From positions 2,856,501-2,920,500 of the forward strand of contig NZ_CP108518.1 of assembly GCF_035989885.1 (NCBI RefSeq): a stretch of DNA of 64,000 nucleotides, given 5' to 3'. This document shows positions 27,181-37,174 of the stretch, one piece after another. A program made the translations under genes and the position numbers. Position 1 is the stretch's first letter. Every line of letters begins with the position of its first letter. Origin of the DNA: Streptomyces sp. NBC_01232 (GTDB lineage: Bacteria > Actinomycetota > Actinomycetes > Streptomycetales > Streptomycetaceae). Under the pieces are notes generated by a model. It saw only the letters and a list, made by a program, of their open reading frames with translations, was not told the DNA's origin and ran no database searches.

Positions 27181-29301
27181 CTACTTCCGCTGGTAGCCGG
27201 ATCCGGCCTGCTGGCCGTCGTCGTACTTCTCGTACGCATCGACGATACGGCCGACCAGCTTGTGGCGGACGACATCCTCGGACGTGAGCCGCGAGAAGTG
27301 GATGTCCGGGACCCCTTCCAGGATCTTCTGGACCTCCCGCAGACCGCTCCTGGCGCCACCCGGCAGGTCGATCTGCGTGACGTCACCGGTGACGACGATC
27401 TTCGAGTCGAAGCCGAGCCGGGTCAGGAACATCTTCATCTGCTCGGCGGTGGTGTTCTGCGCCTCGTCGAGGACGACGAACGCGTCATTGAGGGTGTTAT
27501 GCGTCAGCAGGTAGTCCTGCGTCACGTACAGCGAGTCCTCGGCTGCCACCTGGATGCACACCGCCTCCTCGCGGCCCGCGGGCTCGATGGAGTCGATGAA
27601 GCGCATCGGGCGCCCACCGCCTCCGGCCGCGTGGTACGCGTCCCGCTTGCGGGCGAGGCGGAAGGGCTCGATGCCCTCGGGGAGGCGGATGTCGACGACG
27701 TGCGCGTCATAACGGTGTGCGGCGATGGCAGTGCCTCGCACCTGGCTGTCTGCCATGCGGCGTCGGGTGTAGGCAATTCCGCCGAGGGACTGCACCAGAG
27801 CGATCACATCGTCGCGCAGGACGATCGACGCCGTTGAGTACTGGATCCGGCAGGTGCGACCCTGCTGAGTGACCGGTCCGCCATCGGAGTCGAGCAGGCC
27901 TTGGAGTACCGCGAGGCGGACGTCTGCCGTGTTGAACAGGTAGTCGTCCGGGACGAACTTCGAGTGCGAACGGCTGCCGAGCAGATCCAGTTCACGCATC
28001 ACCCGGGTGACGGGGTTTTCCAGGGTGACCACATCACCGGGCGACTTCACCCTGTTCAGGACGTAGTCAGGGCCGCCCCTGTGCCGTGCGGTGACCCCGG
28101 GAAGAGCCGCCTCCAGGGCCCGGACGAGCTCTTCGTCCTCCGTCGCGAACGATGGCGTGGTGGAGCCGGTGAGGCAGCCGTCACCGAGCAGCAGCCCCAG
28201 CGCGTACGGGTCCATCGGGACCTCGCGCTTGGGGTGTGCAACGGGAGCGGTGAGCATCGGCAGCTCGTAACGGCGGGCGTGTGCCGCGCGGAGGTTGCCG
28301 ATCATCTCCTTGGTTTCAAGTACCCGCCACGGCTTGTCGCGGCGCTTGTCGTCGCGCGTCCTGACGGTCCACAGGTGCTCGCCGCAGCACAGCGTCCAGG
28401 AGCCGTCCTGGGCCGTAAGGCGGTAGATGTCCTTCTCGCCCTGCGGGTACACGCCGAGGACCGGGGTCGGCTCACCGTTCGACCCGACGACGAGGTCGCC
28501 CACCTGGAGATCACCGATGGGGCGCCAGCCGTCCGGCGTCAGCACGTTCGTGAAGACGGGCATCGCACGCCCCCTCATGTACGCCAGCGGGGCCACCTCG
28601 ATCGTGCCCGCCGCCATCAGGCGCGGGATCGAGTCGGGGTCGATCATGTCGTGGAGCGCGTCGTAGAGCGGGCGCAGATACGGGTCGATCTTGTCGAAGA
28701 GGGTGCCCGGCAGGAAGCCGAGCCGCTCCCCCGCCTCGACGGCGGGCCTGGTCAGGATGATCCGGCTGACCTGCTTGGACTGGAGGGCCTGGACGGCCTT
28801 GGCCATGGCGAGGTAGGTCTTGCCGGTACCGGCGGGGCCGATGCCGAAGACGATGGTGTTCTTGTCGATCGCGTCGACGTACCGCTTCTGGTTGAGGGTC
28901 TTGGGGCGGATGGTGCGGCCGCGGCTGGAGAGGATGTTCTGGGTGAGCACCTCGGCGGGCGTCTCAGCGGGCCCGTCGCTCTTGCCGTTGCCGTTGCCGC
29001 TCGCCTTGAGCATCGCGATCGAGCGTTCCACTGCGTCCTCCGTCATCGGCTGCCCGGTGCGGAGCACCAGCATCATCTCGTCGAAAAGCCGCTGGATCAG
29101 GGCGACTTCCGCCGCTTCACCGATCGCGCTGACCTGATTGCCCCGAACATGGATGTCGGCCTTCGGGAAGGCCTTCTCGATCACGCGCAAGAGGACGTCG
29201 CCCGAACCGAGCACGGTCACCATCGGATGCGTGGCCGGAACGGTGAAGTGGGCTCGCGCCTGCCCCGGCGCCGGGATGTGGGCTGTGGGTGTCTGAGTCA
29301 T
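27181..29301 (-). CDS. PhoH family protein interrupted by an intein
   Basis: PhoH-type ATPase linked to RNA metabolism. The precursor is 706 residues; after splicing 349 residues would remain, the family length. N-extein: a small N-terminal domain ([23 protein letters not shown]) and the ATPase core with Walker [12 protein letters not shown]. The C-extein resumes at [14 protein letters not shown] (Walker B) and runs to ITGDVTQ-type motifs ([14 protein letters not shown]) and the sensor region. An intein occupies residues 246-602, inserted between MRGR and TLND, a highly conserved site. The start is the ATG at 29301. First gene of the operon phoH-ybeY-CNNM-yjbR. Confidence 0.94.
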   Translation of the reverse strand: MTQTPTAHIPAPGQARAHFTVPATHPMVTVLGSGDVLLRVIEKAFPKADIHVRGNQVSAIGEAAEVALIQRLFDEMMLVLRTGQPMTEDAVERSIAMLKASGNGNGKSDGPAETPAEVLTQNILSSRGRTIRPKTLNQKRYVDAIDKNTIVFGIGPAGTGKTYLAMAKAVQALQSKQVSRIILTRPAVEAGERLGFLPGTLFDKIDPYLRPLYDALHDMIDPDSIPRLMAAGTIEVAPLAYMRGRAMPVFTNVLTPDGWRPIGDLQVGDLVVGSNGEPTPVLGVYPQGEKDIYRLTAQDGSWTLCCGEHLWTVRTRDDKRRDKPWRVLETKEMIGNLRAAHARRYELPMLTAPVAHPKREVPMDPYALGLLLGDGCLTGSTTPSFATEDEELVRALEAALPGVTARHRGGPDYVLNRVKSPGDVVTLENPVTRVMRELDLLGSRSHSKFVPDDYLFNTADVRLAVLQGLLDSDGGPVTQQGRTCRIQYSTASIVLRDDVIALVQSLGGIAYTRRRMADSQVRGTAIAAHRYDAHVVDIRLPEGIEPFRLARKRDAYHAAGGGGRPMRFIDSIEPAGREEAVCIQVAAEDSLYVTQDYLLTHNTLNDAFVVLDEAQNTTAEQMKMFLTRLGFDSKIVVTGDVTQIDLPGGARSGLREVQKILEGVPDIHFSRLTSEDVVRHKLVGRIVDAYEKYDDGQQAGSGYQRK
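27496..28566 (-). other. class 3 intein with LAGLIDADG endonuclease (in PhoH)
   Basis: This 357-residue insert begins with Ala (A1, no N-terminal nucleophile) and ends LLTHN before a +1 Thr. The WCT triplet that defines class 3 inteins is present: Trp66 in block B (GEHLWTV), Cys337 in block F ([11 protein letters not shown]) and Thr355 in block G (LLTHN). Two LAGLIDADG-type motifs, [11 protein letters not shown] and [10 protein letters not shown], show that a homing endonuclease domain is retained. Codons here are somewhat less biased than in the exteins. Splicing and endonuclease activity are inferred from these motifs. Confidence 0.93.
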
Positions 29302-29425
29302 GGGCCGGCACTGTGGCCTGCACATACCTCCCGCTGAGGGGCCGCGCCGATCGACGACCTCCGGATAACCAAGCCTACGTCTCCGCCTCGGCTTCCCCGA
29401 GGGGTTTTAGCGGCGGCCCGCGCGG

Positions 29426-30520
29426 CTACACGGAGTGCCGGAAGCCGATCGTCGGGACGGCCCTGCGCCGGGCCGCCGGGGCCCCGCCGGGCGGGATCAG
29501 GTCGTCCAGGAAGCCGTACCGGCCGCGCAGCTCCTGCGGGGCGCCCAGCCACCAGTGGGCCACCTCGGGCCAGCCCGGGGCCGACAGGGAGCCGCCGAAC
29601 TCCTGGACCGACAGGGCCGCGGTCAGCCCGGCGAAGGCGAGCCGGTCCGCGAGCGGCCAGCCCGCCAGGGTGCCGGTCACGAAGCCCGCCACGAAGACGT
29701 CGCCCGCGCCCGTCGGGTCCAGCTCGTCCACCGTGATCCCGGGGATGTGCGCCGTCTCCCCGGTGCGCCCGTCCACCGCGTACGAGCCCTCCGCGCCCAT
29801 CGTCACCACCGCGATCGGCACCTTCTCCGCCAGCGCCCGGGCCGCGGCTCTCGGGCAGTCGGTCCGGGTGTACCGCATCGCCTCGCCCGCGTTCGGCAGG
29901 AAGGCCTCGCAGTGCTCCAGGTCGGCCAGGGCACCCAGGTCCCACCGGCCGCTCTCGTCCCAGCCCACGTCCGCGAAGATCCGCGAGCCGCGCCGGGCGG
30001 CCTCGCCGATCCATTCCTCGCCGCGGCCGGGCCCGAGCGCGGCCACGGCCGCACGGGCCCGCGGCGGGCACTGCGGGAAGGGCCCGGGGCCGGCGGGCGG
30101 AGGGGCCTCGTGTCCGTGCGAGACCATCGTGCGCTCGCCCTCGTAGGCCATCGAGACGGTGACGGGGCTGTGCCAGCCTGGGATGGTGTGCGACATGGAC
30201 AGGTCGATGCCCTCGCCCTGCTCCAGGGCGTCCCAGCAGTACTCGCCGTAGTGGTCGTCCCCGAAGGCGGCGGCCAGCGAGGTGCGCAGGCCGAGCCGGG
30301 CCAGGGCGGTGGCCATGTTGGCGACGCCGCCGGGGCTGGACCCCATGCCGCGCGCCCAGGACTCCGTACCGCGCACGGGGGCCGAGTCGAGGCCCGTGAA
30401 GATGATGTCGAGGAAGACCGTTCCGGTCAGGAAGACGTCGCAGCCCGGTTCCTGGGGGTCACGCAGCGGACCGAGCGGGTCCACTGCGGCTGCGCGGATT
30501 TCGAAGTCCCGACCGGTCAC
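29426..30520 (-). CDS. PfkB family carbohydrate/nucleoside kinase
   Basis: A 364-residue ribokinase-like sugar or nucleoside kinase. The N-terminal substrate-binding glycine motif (GMGSSPGGVANMATALARLG) and the C-terminal PfkB signature DELDPTGAGDVFVAGFV with the catalytic Asp are intact. About 45 extra residues at the C-terminus follow the fold. The GTG at 30520 is preceded by GGGGAG at 6 nt; the frame is open to 30598 without other support. The substrate cannot be told. It is likely a single-gene unit, 181 bp after rnz on the same strand. Confidence 0.9.
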   Translation of the reverse strand: MTGRDFEIRAAAVDPLGPLRDPQEPGCDVFLTGTVFLDIIFTGLDSAPVRGTESWARGMGSSPGGVANMATALARLGLRTSLAAAFGDDHYGEYCWDALEQGEGIDLSMSHTIPGWHSPVTVSMAYEGERTMVSHGHEAPPPAGPGPFPQCPPRARAAVAALGPGRGEEWIGEAARRGSRIFADVGWDESGRWDLGALADLEHCEAFLPNAGEAMRYTRTDCPRAAARALAEKVPIAVVTMGAEGSYAVDGRTGETAHIPGITVDELDPTGAGDVFVAGFVTGTLAGWPLADRLAFAGLTAALSVQEFGGSLSAPGWPEVAHWWLGAPQELRGRYGFLDDLIPPGGAPAARRRAVPTIGFRHSV

Positions 30521-30701
30521 GGCGATCTCCCCGTTGTTTCTCGAAGGCCCGTTTCTGCATGACGTTTTCCCGTGGAAAGCTGCCAGCCCTGCCCCCACCG
30601 GGCGGGACCAAAACCCAGTGTGGCGCAGATCACCCTCGGATCGCCCTTCGTCACTCGGCCCACTCGGCGAACACGGCCCCGGGCGGGGTCCGTGCCCGCC
30701 G

Positions 30702-31607
30702 TCAGCCCCGCTTGGGCAGGGGGACCCGCATCAGGTCCGCGGCCACCGTGAGGTCTCCCTCGAAGCCGGCCGCACGCGCCTGGCGCTCGAACTCGGCGGG
30801 GTCGGTGTAGCGCTGCGAGAAGTGCGTCAGCACCAGGTGCCGCACGCCCGCGTCCCGCGCCACCCGCGCCGCCTGGCCGGCGGTGAGGTGCCCGTGATCG
30901 GTGGCCAGCCGTTCGTCCTCGTCGAGGAAGGTCGACTCGATCACCAGCATGTCGCAGCCCTCGGCGAGCGCGTACACGCCGGGGCAGAGCCGGGTGTCCA
31001 TGACGAACGCGAACCGCTGCCCGGGCCGGGGTTCGCTGACCTCGTCCAGGGTGACGCCGTCGAGCTGCCCCTCGCGCTGGATCCGGCCGACGTCCGGCCC
31101 CTTGATCCCGTGCCTCGCGAGCAGCCCGGGCACCATGCGGCGCCCGTCGGGCTCGGTGATCCGGTAGCCGAAGGACTCCACCGGGTGCGAGAGCAGCCGG
31201 GCCTCCAGGACGTACGAGGACCCCTGTGCCAGCGTGCCGTCCGCGGCGACCGGTTCCTCGCGGAGCGGGACGGTCTCGCGGTAGGCCGTGGCGTAGCGCA
31301 GCCGGTCGAAGAACTTCTGCCCGGAGGCCGGGTAGTGCGCGGTGACGGGGTGCGGGACCTGGTCGAGGTTGATCCGCTGGATCACTCCGGCGAGGCCGAG
31401 GCTGTGGTCACCGTGGAAGTGGGTGATGCAGATCCGGTTGATGTCGTGCGCGGCCACCCCGGCGCGCAGCATCTGGCGCTGGGTCCCCTCGCCCGGATCG
31501 AAGAGGATGCCCTCCCCGTCCCAGCGCAGCAGGTAGCCGTTGTGGTTGCGGTGGCGGGTGGGCACCTGACTGGCGGTGCCCAGCACCACGAACTCTCGTA
31601 CGGACAC
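30702..31607 (-). CDS. rnz: ribonuclease Z
   Basis: Endonuclease that cuts the 3' trailer of tRNA precursors. The 301-residue protein is a metallo-beta-lactamase-fold enzyme: [11 protein letters not shown] holds the zinc ligands, with further ligands at [17 protein letters not shown] (Asp) and [11 protein letters not shown]. Length matches bacterial RNase Z. The start at 31607 is 3 bp after the stop of the HIT gene, so the two are co-transcribed. Context with RNA-processing genes fits. Confidence 0.95.
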   Translation of the reverse strand: MSVREFVVLGTASQVPTRHRNHNGYLLRWDGEGILFDPGEGTQRQMLRAGVAAHDINRICITHFHGDHSLGLAGVIQRINLDQVPHPVTAHYPASGQKFFDRLRYATAYRETVPLREEPVAADGTLAQGSSYVLEARLLSHPVESFGYRITEPDGRRMVPGLLARHGIKGPDVGRIQREGQLDGVTLDEVSEPRPGQRFAFVMDTRLCPGVYALAEGCDMLVIESTFLDEDERLATDHGHLTAGQAARVARDAGVRHLVLTHFSQRYTDPAEFERQARAAGFEGDLTVAADLMRVPLPKRG

Positions 31608-31610
31608 GTG

Positions 31611-31970
31611 CTATCCGGGGGGCCACTGGAGGCCGCGGCCACCGAGGACGTGCGCGTGGGCGTGGAAGACGGTCTGCCCGGCGCCGGAGCCGGTGTTGAA
31701 GACGACCCGGTAGCCGTGGTCGACGATCTTCTCGTCGGCGGCGACCTGTGCGGCCTCACGCAGTATGTCGGCGGCGACGGCCGGCTCGGCCGCGGCGAGG
31801 GAGGCCGCGTCGGCGTAGTGCACCTTGGGGATCACGAGCACGTGCGTGGGCGCCTGCGGGTTGATGTCCCGGAAGGCGACCGTGGTCTCGCTCTCCCGTA
31901 CCACGGTCGCGGGGATCTGCCCCGCGACGATCTTGCAGAACAGGCAGTCGGCCTGCGGTTCCCCGGCCAT
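31611..31970 (-). CDS. HIT family nucleotide-binding protein
   Basis: A 119-residue histidine triad protein, probably a purine nucleoside phosphoramidase. It starts DCLFCKIVAGQIPATVV, with the zinc-type CxxC of this branch, and carries the triad FHAHAHVLGGRG near the end. The ATG at 31970 is used; the frame is open to 32030. It lies between a gene for an rRNA methyltransferase (upstream, minus strand) and rnz (downstream by 3 bp). Confidence 0.94.
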   Translation of the reverse strand: MAGEPQADCLFCKIVAGQIPATVVRESETTVAFRDINPQAPTHVLVIPKVHYADAASLAAAEPAVAADILREAAQVAADEKIVDHGYRVVFNTGSGAGQTVFHAHAHVLGGRGLQWPPG

Positions 31971-32124
31971 TGCTGAGCCTCCCGTGACGGTGATCGGTCC
32001 GGGCATCGTATCCAGCCCGACACCTGCCACGGGCGGGCATTTCGGCCCGGCGGGCCGAAGTCCGGGGCCGGAGGGCCGCTAGGACCGGGGATCGGAGCGG
32101 GCCCTCAGGATCCGGAGCGGGCCC

Positions 32125-32871
32125 TCAGGACCAGCGGCCCGTGCGGGCCAGCAGGACGGCGACCGCCGCCGTACCGGCCGTGGAGGTGCGCAGCACGGAG
32201 CGGCCCAGGCGGTAGGGGTGGGCGCCGGCCCCGGCGAAGACCGCGAGTTCCTCCGGGGAGACACCGCCCTCCGGCCCGACCACCAGCACGACGGAGCCGG
32301 TCTTCGGGAGTTCGACGGTGGCCAGCGCCCCGGAGGGGGTGTCGCGGTCCTCGTGGAGCACCATCGCCAGGTCCGCGTCGGCCAGGAGGGCCGCGACCTG
32401 CTTGGTGGACATGGCCTCGGCCACCTCCGGGAAGCGCACCCGGCGGGACTGCTTGCCCGCCTCCCGGGCCGTGGCCCGCCACTTGGCCAGGGACTTGGCC
32501 CCGCGGTCGCCGCGCCACTGCGTGATGCAGCGCGAGGCCTGCCACGGCACGATGGCGTCCACGCCGGTCTCCGTCATCGTCTCGACGGCCAGCTCGCCCC
32601 GGTCCCCCTTGGGCAGGGCCTGGACCACCGTGATCCGGACCTCCGCCTCCGGCTCCTCCGCGATGGCGTGCAGGTCCATGACGACCAGCCGGTCCTTGCC
32701 CTCGGCGGCCTTGACCACGCCCTCCGCCCAGTGACCGCGGCCGTCCGTGAGGACGACGTCCTCGCCCGGGTTGAGCCGCTTCACGGAGACGGCGTGCCGG
32801 CCCTCCGGGCCGTCCAGCACGAACTCCGGTCCCGCGGGGACCTCCTCCACCACGAACACCGGGGCGGTCAT
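32125..32871 (-). CDS. rsmE: 16S rRNA (uracil(1498)-N(3))-methyltransferase
   Basis: Methylates U1498 of 16S rRNA with SAM. The 248-residue protein has an N-terminal PUA-like domain (HAVSVKRLNPGEDVVLTDGRG) and a SPOUT knotted methyltransferase domain, with VQALPKGDRGELAVETMTETGV, the SAM-binding loop VVGPEGGVSPEE and the closing RLGRSVLRTSTAGTAAVAV. The ATG at 32871 overlaps the stop of the nitronate monooxygenase gene (ATGA), so the two are coupled. Confidence 0.95.
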   Translation of the reverse strand: MTAPVFVVEEVPAGPEFVLDGPEGRHAVSVKRLNPGEDVVLTDGRGHWAEGVVKAAEGKDRLVVMDLHAIAEEPEAEVRITVVQALPKGDRGELAVETMTETGVDAIVPWQASRCITQWRGDRGAKSLAKWRATAREAGKQSRRVRFPEVAEAMSTKQVAALLADADLAMVLHEDRDTPSGALATVELPKTGSVVLVVGPEGGVSPEELAVFAGAGAHPYRLGRSVLRTSTAGTAAVAVLLARTGRWS

Positions 32872-33968
32872 GACGCACTCCTCATCTGCATTTCCTTCAA
32901 CGTGCTCTGTGCCTGCGCCAGTTCGGCGGCCAGCACCTCCACCAGCTCCCCCGCCGGCAGCGGCCGCGCCAGCCGGTGCCCCTGGCCCGCCCACAGGGCC
33001 ATGCCCTGCGGGTCCCCGGCCGCGGCGGCCGCCTTGCGCAGCCCCGAGGTCAGGTGGTGGACCTGGGGGTACGCGGCGGGGGCGTAGGGGCCGTGCTCGC
33101 GCATGAAGCGGTTCACCAGCCCCCGTGCCGGCCGCCCGGAGAAGGCCCGGGTCAGTTCGGTGCGGACGAACAGCGGGTCCGTCAGCGCCTTCTTGTGCAC
33201 GGGGTCGGCCCCCGACTCGGGACAGGCCAGGAAGGCCGTCCCGAGCTGCGCCGCGTCCGCGCCGGCCGCCAGCAGGGCCGCGATCTGCGAGCCCCGCATG
33301 AGGCCGCCCGCCGCGATGATCGGAAGGGCCACGGCCTCCCGTACCTGGCCCACCAGCGCGAGGAGGCCCACGGCCGCCGTGCCGTCGATCTGCGGATCGT
33401 CCCGGTGGGTGCCCTGGTGACCGCCGGCCTCGGCGCCCTGGACGCAGACCGCGTCGGCGCCCGCGTGCTGGGCCCTGCGGGCCTCCTCGACGGAGGTCAC
33501 CGTGACCATGGTGTACGTACCGGCCTTGCGCAGGGCGGCGAGGGCCGCGGAGGAGGGGCAGCCGAAGGTGAACGAGACCACGGGGACCGGGTCTTCGAGG
33601 AGGATGGCCAGCTTGGCGTCGTAGCCGTCGTCGCTGGTGCCGATGATGTCCTCCTCGGCGAGCGAGATCTCGTACCAGCTCGCCTCGCCGGCCAGCTGGC
33701 CGCGGTACGCCTCCACGGCGGCCGGGTCGACGTAACCGGTCTGCGGCATGAAGAGGTTGACGCCGAAGCGGCGCCGGGTGAGCGCCCGCACCTGCTTGAT
33801 CTCCTGGTACATCCCGTCGGCGGTCTTGTAGCCGCCGGCCAGGAACCCCAGTCCGCCCGCCTCGCACACGGCCGCGGCGAGCGGGGGACAGGAGGCGCCG
33901 CCCGCCATGGGAGCCTGCACGATCGGGTACGGGGAGAGACCGTTCGGTGCCGAGGACATGGACTGCAT
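32868..33968 (-). CDS. nitronate monooxygenase family flavoenzyme
   Basis: A 366-residue FMN-dependent TIM-barrel enzyme of the nitronate monooxygenase/2-nitropropane dioxygenase family. Signs are PIVQAPMAGGASCPPLAAAV near the start, GADAVCVQGAEAGGHQGTH (with the conserved His), and PIIAAGGL followed by GADAAQLGTAFLACPES. It would oxidise alkyl nitronates; the physiological substrate is unknown. ATGs at 33968 and 33959 are both possible; neither has a strong ribosome-binding site. Coupled to rsmE downstream. Confidence 0.92.
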   Translation of the reverse strand: MQSMSSAPNGLSPYPIVQAPMAGGASCPPLAAAVCEAGGLGFLAGGYKTADGMYQEIKQVRALTRRRFGVNLFMPQTGYVDPAAVEAYRGQLAGEASWYEISLAEEDIIGTSDDGYDAKLAILLEDPVPVVSFTFGCPSSAALAALRKAGTYTMVTVTSVEEARRAQHAGADAVCVQGAEAGGHQGTHRDDPQIDGTAAVGLLALVGQVREAVALPIIAAGGLMRGSQIAALLAAGADAAQLGTAFLACPESGADPVHKKALTDPLFVRTELTRAFSGRPARGLVNRFMREHGPYAPAAYPQVHHLTSGLRKAAAAAGDPQGMALWAGQGHRLARPLPAGELVEVLAAELAQAQSTLKEMQMRSAS

Positions 33969-34060
33969 CGTGCCACGTCCCGGGCGGGCGGCCGAATCAT
34001 GGCATTCGCCTGGCATAGTCCGCTTCCCGGCGGCGTTCCGGGCCCCGCTGGGGCCATGCG

Positions 34061-34096
34061 ACGAGCCCGGCCCGGGAATTCCCTGGCCGGGCTCGT
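34061..34096. terminator. terminator after dnaJ
   Basis: Twelve-base arms (34061-34072 and 34085-34096) pair perfectly around a 12-nt loop that is itself palindromic about GAATTC. It lies 19 bp past the dnaJ stop on the minus strand and ahead of the nitronate monooxygenase gene. Confidence 0.85.
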
Positions 34097-34115
34097 GACG
34101 GTGGATCCAGGTCGG

Positions 34116-35255
34116 TCAGCGACCGTTGAAGGCGTCCTTCAGCCGGCTGAACAGGCCCTGCTGACCCGGCGCGAACTGGCCCATCGGCCGCTCCTCGCCG
34201 CGCAGCTTCGCCAGCTGGCGGAGCAGGTCCTCCTGCTGGGCGTCCAGCTTGCCCGGGGTGGTCACCTCGACGTGGACGATCAGGTCGCCGCGTCCGCCAC
34301 CGCGCAGGTGGGTGACACCGCGCCCGTGCAGCGGGATCGCCTGGCCGGACCCGGTGCCGGGCCGGATGTCGATCTCCTCCAGCCCGTCGAGGGTCTCCAG
34401 CGGGCATTTGGTGCCCAGCGCGGCCGCCGTCATCGGGATGGTGACCGTGCAGTGCAGGTCGTCCCCGCGGCGCTGGAAGGTCGGGTGCGCCAGCTCGTGG
34501 ATCTCCACGTACAGGTCGCCGGCGGGGCCGCCGCCGGGGCCGACCTCGCCCTCGCCCGCGAGCTGGATCCGGGTGCCGTTCTCGACACCGGCCGGGATCT
34601 TGACCGTGAGGCTGCGCCGGGAGCGGACCCGGCCGTCGCCCGCGCACTCGTGGCACGGGGTCGGGACCACGGTGCCGAAGCCCTGGCACTGCGGGCAGGG
34701 GCGCGAGGTCATGACCTGGCCCAGGAAGGACCGGGTGACCTGCGAGACCTCACCGCGGCCGCGGCACATGTCACATGTCTGCGCCGAGGTGCCGGGAGCG
34801 GCGCCCTCGCCGGAGCAGGTGTTGCAGACGACGGCCGTGTCGACCTGGATGTCCTTGGTGGTCCCGAAGGCCGCCTCGTCCAGCTCCAGGTCGAGGCGGA
34901 TCATGGCGTCCTGGCCGCGCCGGGTCCGCGAGCGCGGGCCGCGCTGCGAGGCCTGGCCGAAGAAGGCGTCCATGATGTCGGAGAAGTTGCCGAAGCCACC
35001 CGCCCCGAATCCGCCCGCTCCGCCGCCGCCGCCCGAGGAGGACAGCGGGTCGCCGCCGAGGTCGTAGACCTGCTTCTTCTGCGGGTCCGAGAGCACCTCG
35101 TAGGCCGCGTTGATCTCCTTGAAGCGCTCCTGCGTCTTCGGATCCGGATTCACATCCGGGTGGAGTTCACGCGCGAGGCGCCGGAAGGCCTTCTTGATCT
35201 CGTCCTGCGATGCGTCGCGGCGCACGCCGAGAACGGCGTAGTAGTCCGTGGCCAC
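34116..35255 (-). CDS. dnaJ: chaperone protein DnaJ
   Basis: Hsp40 co-chaperone that stimulates DnaK ATPase and binds unfolded substrates. The 379 residues hold a J-domain with HPD (RELHPDVNPD), a Gly/Phe region (GGGGGAGGFGAGGFGNF), a zinc domain with four CxxCxGxG repeats (CNTCSGEG, CDMCRGRG, CPQCQGFG, CHECAGDG), and the C-terminal substrate-binding domain. The GTG start directly abuts the hrcA stop codon. This is the second DnaJ of streptomycetes, linked to hrcA rather than to dnaK-grpE. Confidence 0.96.
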   Translation of the reverse strand: MATDYYAVLGVRRDASQDEIKKAFRRLARELHPDVNPDPKTQERFKEINAAYEVLSDPQKKQVYDLGGDPLSSSGGGGGAGGFGAGGFGNFSDIMDAFFGQASQRGPRSRTRRGQDAMIRLDLELDEAAFGTTKDIQVDTAVVCNTCSGEGAAPGTSAQTCDMCRGRGEVSQVTRSFLGQVMTSRPCPQCQGFGTVVPTPCHECAGDGRVRSRRSLTVKIPAGVENGTRIQLAGEGEVGPGGGPAGDLYVEIHELAHPTFQRRGDDLHCTVTIPMTAAALGTKCPLETLDGLEEIDIRPGTGSGQAIPLHGRGVTHLRGGGRGDLIVHVEVTTPGKLDAQQEDLLRQLAKLRGEERPMGQFAPGQQGLFSRLKDAFNGR

Positions 35256-36272
35256 TTACGACTCCGCCAGGATCTGTCCGACGTAACGTGCCACTGCGCG
35301 TACCGCTCCCATCGTTCCGGGGTAGTCCATGCGGGTCGGTCCGACCACGCCGAGTTTGGCGACTGCTTCGCCGCCCGAACCGTAACCGACCGAGACGACC
35401 GACGTGGAGTTCAGTCCCTCGTAGGCGTTCTCATGCCCGATCCGTACGGCCATTCCCGACTCGTTGGCCTCGCCCAGCAGCTTGAGGAGCACGACCTGCT
35501 CCTCCAGCGCTTCGAGCACCGGCCTGATCGTCAGGGGAAAATCGTGTCCGAAGCGGGTGAGATTGGCGGTACCGCCGATCATCAGCCGCTCTTCGGCTTC
35601 CTCGACCAGGGTCTCGAGGAGTGTCGCGAGCACGGTGGAGACCGTGCCGCGGTCCTCCGCCTCGAAGGACTCGGGGAGGTCCTGGACGAGCGGGGGCACA
35701 TCGGTGAAGCGCCGCCCGACGACCCGGCTGTTGAGCCGGGCCCGCAGGTCCGCCAGCGAGGTCTCCCCGAAGGGGCCCGGGCAGTCGATGAGCCGCTGCT
35801 CGACGCGTCCGGTGTCCGTGATCAGTACGAGCATCAGGCGCGCGGGAGCCAGCGAGAGCAGCTCCACGTGCCGGACGGTCGACCGGGTCAGGCTCGGGTA
35901 CTGGACGACGGCGACCTGCCGGGTGAGCTGCGCGAGCAGCCGCACCGTGCGGCCGACCACGTCGTCGAGGTCGACGGCGCCGTCGAGGAAGTTCTGGATG
36001 GCCCGGCGCTCGGGCGACGACAGCGGCTTGACCCCCGCCAGCTTGTCGACGAAGAGCCGGTAGCCCTTGTCGGTGGGGATCCGGCCGGCGCTGGTGTGGG
36101 GCTGGGCGATGTAGCCCTCCTCCTCCAGCACGGCCATGTCGTTGCGCACGGTGGCGGGCGAGACGCCGAGCCGGTGCCGCTCGGTGAGCGCCTTGGAGCC
36201 GACCGGCTCCTCCGTCCCGACGTAGTCCTGGACGATGGCGCGCAGCACTTCGAGTCTGCGTTCGCTCAGCAT
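35256..36272 (-). CDS. hrcA: heat-inducible transcriptional repressor HrcA
   Basis: Repressor of class I heat-shock genes that binds CIRCE. The 338-residue protein begins [20 protein letters not shown], has a winged helix ([31 protein letters not shown]) and the following [21 protein letters not shown] motif, then the GAF-like dimer/inducer domain. The ATG at 36272 gives the usual N-terminus. A CIRCE element lies 50 bp upstream, so hrcA-dnaJ is self-regulated; the divergent metallo-hydrolase may share the region. Confidence 0.96.
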   Translation of the reverse strand: MLSERRLEVLRAIVQDYVGTEEPVGSKALTERHRLGVSPATVRNDMAVLEEEGYIAQPHTSAGRIPTDKGYRLFVDKLAGVKPLSSPERRAIQNFLDGAVDLDDVVGRTVRLLAQLTRQVAVVQYPSLTRSTVRHVELLSLAPARLMLVLITDTGRVEQRLIDCPGPFGETSLADLRARLNSRVVGRRFTDVPPLVQDLPESFEAEDRGTVSTVLATLLETLVEEAEERLMIGGTANLTRFGHDFPLTIRPVLEALEEQVVLLKLLGEANESGMAVRIGHENAYEGLNSTSVVSVGYGSGGEAVAKLGVVGPTRMDYPGTMGAVRAVARYVGQILAES

Positions 36273-36321
36273 CGCGCGCACACCTCCAGCTGTGGTCCGT
36301 TGCCGTGTTCTGCCGTGGTCG

Positions 36322-36348
36322 TTGGCACTCTGATCGTTCGAGTGCCAG
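36322..36348. promoter_or_regulatory. CIRCE operator (HrcA binding site)
   Basis: TTGGCACTC (36322-36330) and GAGTGCCAG (36340-36348) flank a 9-bp spacer, the CIRCE layout. The match to TTAGCACTC-N9-GAGTGCTAA is 16 of 18 positions. It is placed between hrcA (minus) and the metallo-hydrolase gene (plus). Confidence 0.95.
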
Positions 36349-36420
36349 AGAGCCCCCGCTCAGTGTACGGCCGGGCGGTAAGCCCCTGGCAAGGGAGGCC
36401 CGCCAGGGTAGCGTCGCCGT

Positions 36421-37146
36421 ATGGACGTGCGTTGGGAAGAGTCCGGCTGGGAACGGCTGACCGGACGGGCCGGCCGGCGGCGGCTGCCGGTGTGGGACTG
36501 CACCGTGGGGCTGGTGGTGGGCGAGGATTCGGTCCTCCTGATCGACCCCGGGTCGTGCCTGCGCGAGGGCGCCGAGGTGCGCGCCGAGGCGGAGCGGCTG
36601 ACGAGCCGGCGCGTGACCCATATCGCATTCACCCACGGTCATTTCGATCATGTGCTGGGCGGGGCCGCCTTCGCCGGGGCCGAGGTGTTCGGCGCGGTCG
36701 GGCTCGCCGCGGTGCTGTCGACGGGCCGCGAGGAGCTGCGCGGGGACGCGGTGCGGCACGGGCTCGCGGAGGCGGAGGCGGCCGAGGCGGTGGACCTGCT
36801 GGTGCCGCCCCGGCACGCGGTGTCCGGCGAGTGGACGCTGGAACTGGGGGGCGTCCAGGTGCTGCTCGCCAATGTGGGGCCCGGGCACACCGGGCACGAC
36901 CTGGCCGTCTTCGTGCCGGGCGAGCGCGAGGTGGTCTTCTGCGGGGACCTGGTCGAGGAATCGGGCGAGCCCCAGGCGGGCCCTGACGCCACGCCGGGGC
37001 AGTGGCCCGCAGCCCTGGACCGGCTGCTGTCGCTGGGCGGGGACGACGCACTGTACGTACCGGGTCACGGAGCGGTGGTCGACGCGGGCTTCGTCCGTGC
37101 GCAACGCGCCACACTGGCGGCCCGTTTCGGCGTGTCGGAGGCGTGA
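36421..37146 (+). CDS. MBL-fold metallo-hydrolase
   Basis: A 241-residue metallo-beta-lactamase-fold hydrolase. The metal-binding HGHFDHVLGG motif (near residue 74), a later GPGHTGHDLAVFV and FCGDLVEES, and final VPGHGAVVDAG provide a complete set of ligands for two metals. This pattern resembles glyoxalase II-like or quorum-lactonase-like hydrolases; the substrate is unknown. The ATG at 36421 lies 72 bp from CIRCE, so heat control is possible but unproven. Followed by the DUF3097 gene 28 bp downstream. Confidence 0.9.
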   Translation: MDVRWEESGWERLTGRAGRRRLPVWDCTVGLVVGEDSVLLIDPGSCLREGAEVRAEAERLTSRRVTHIAFTHGHFDHVLGGAAFAGAEVFGAVGLAAVLSTGREELRGDAVRHGLAEAEAAEAVDLLVPPRHAVSGEWTLELGGVQVLLANVGPGHTGHDLAVFVPGEREVVFCGDLVEESGEPQAGPDATPGQWPAALDRLLSLGGDDALYVPGHGAVVDAGFVRAQRATLAARFGVSEA

Positions 37147-37174
37147 CGCGCGAGGCTCTCCTACTGTCGGCCGG

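Noticed and set aside
32976..36986. Very long plus-strand open frame (1336 codons) across the nitronate monooxygenase, dnaJ and hrcA region
   Set aside because: It is antisense to well-recognised genes and its composition is the usual high-GC frame shadow, with no domain similarity.
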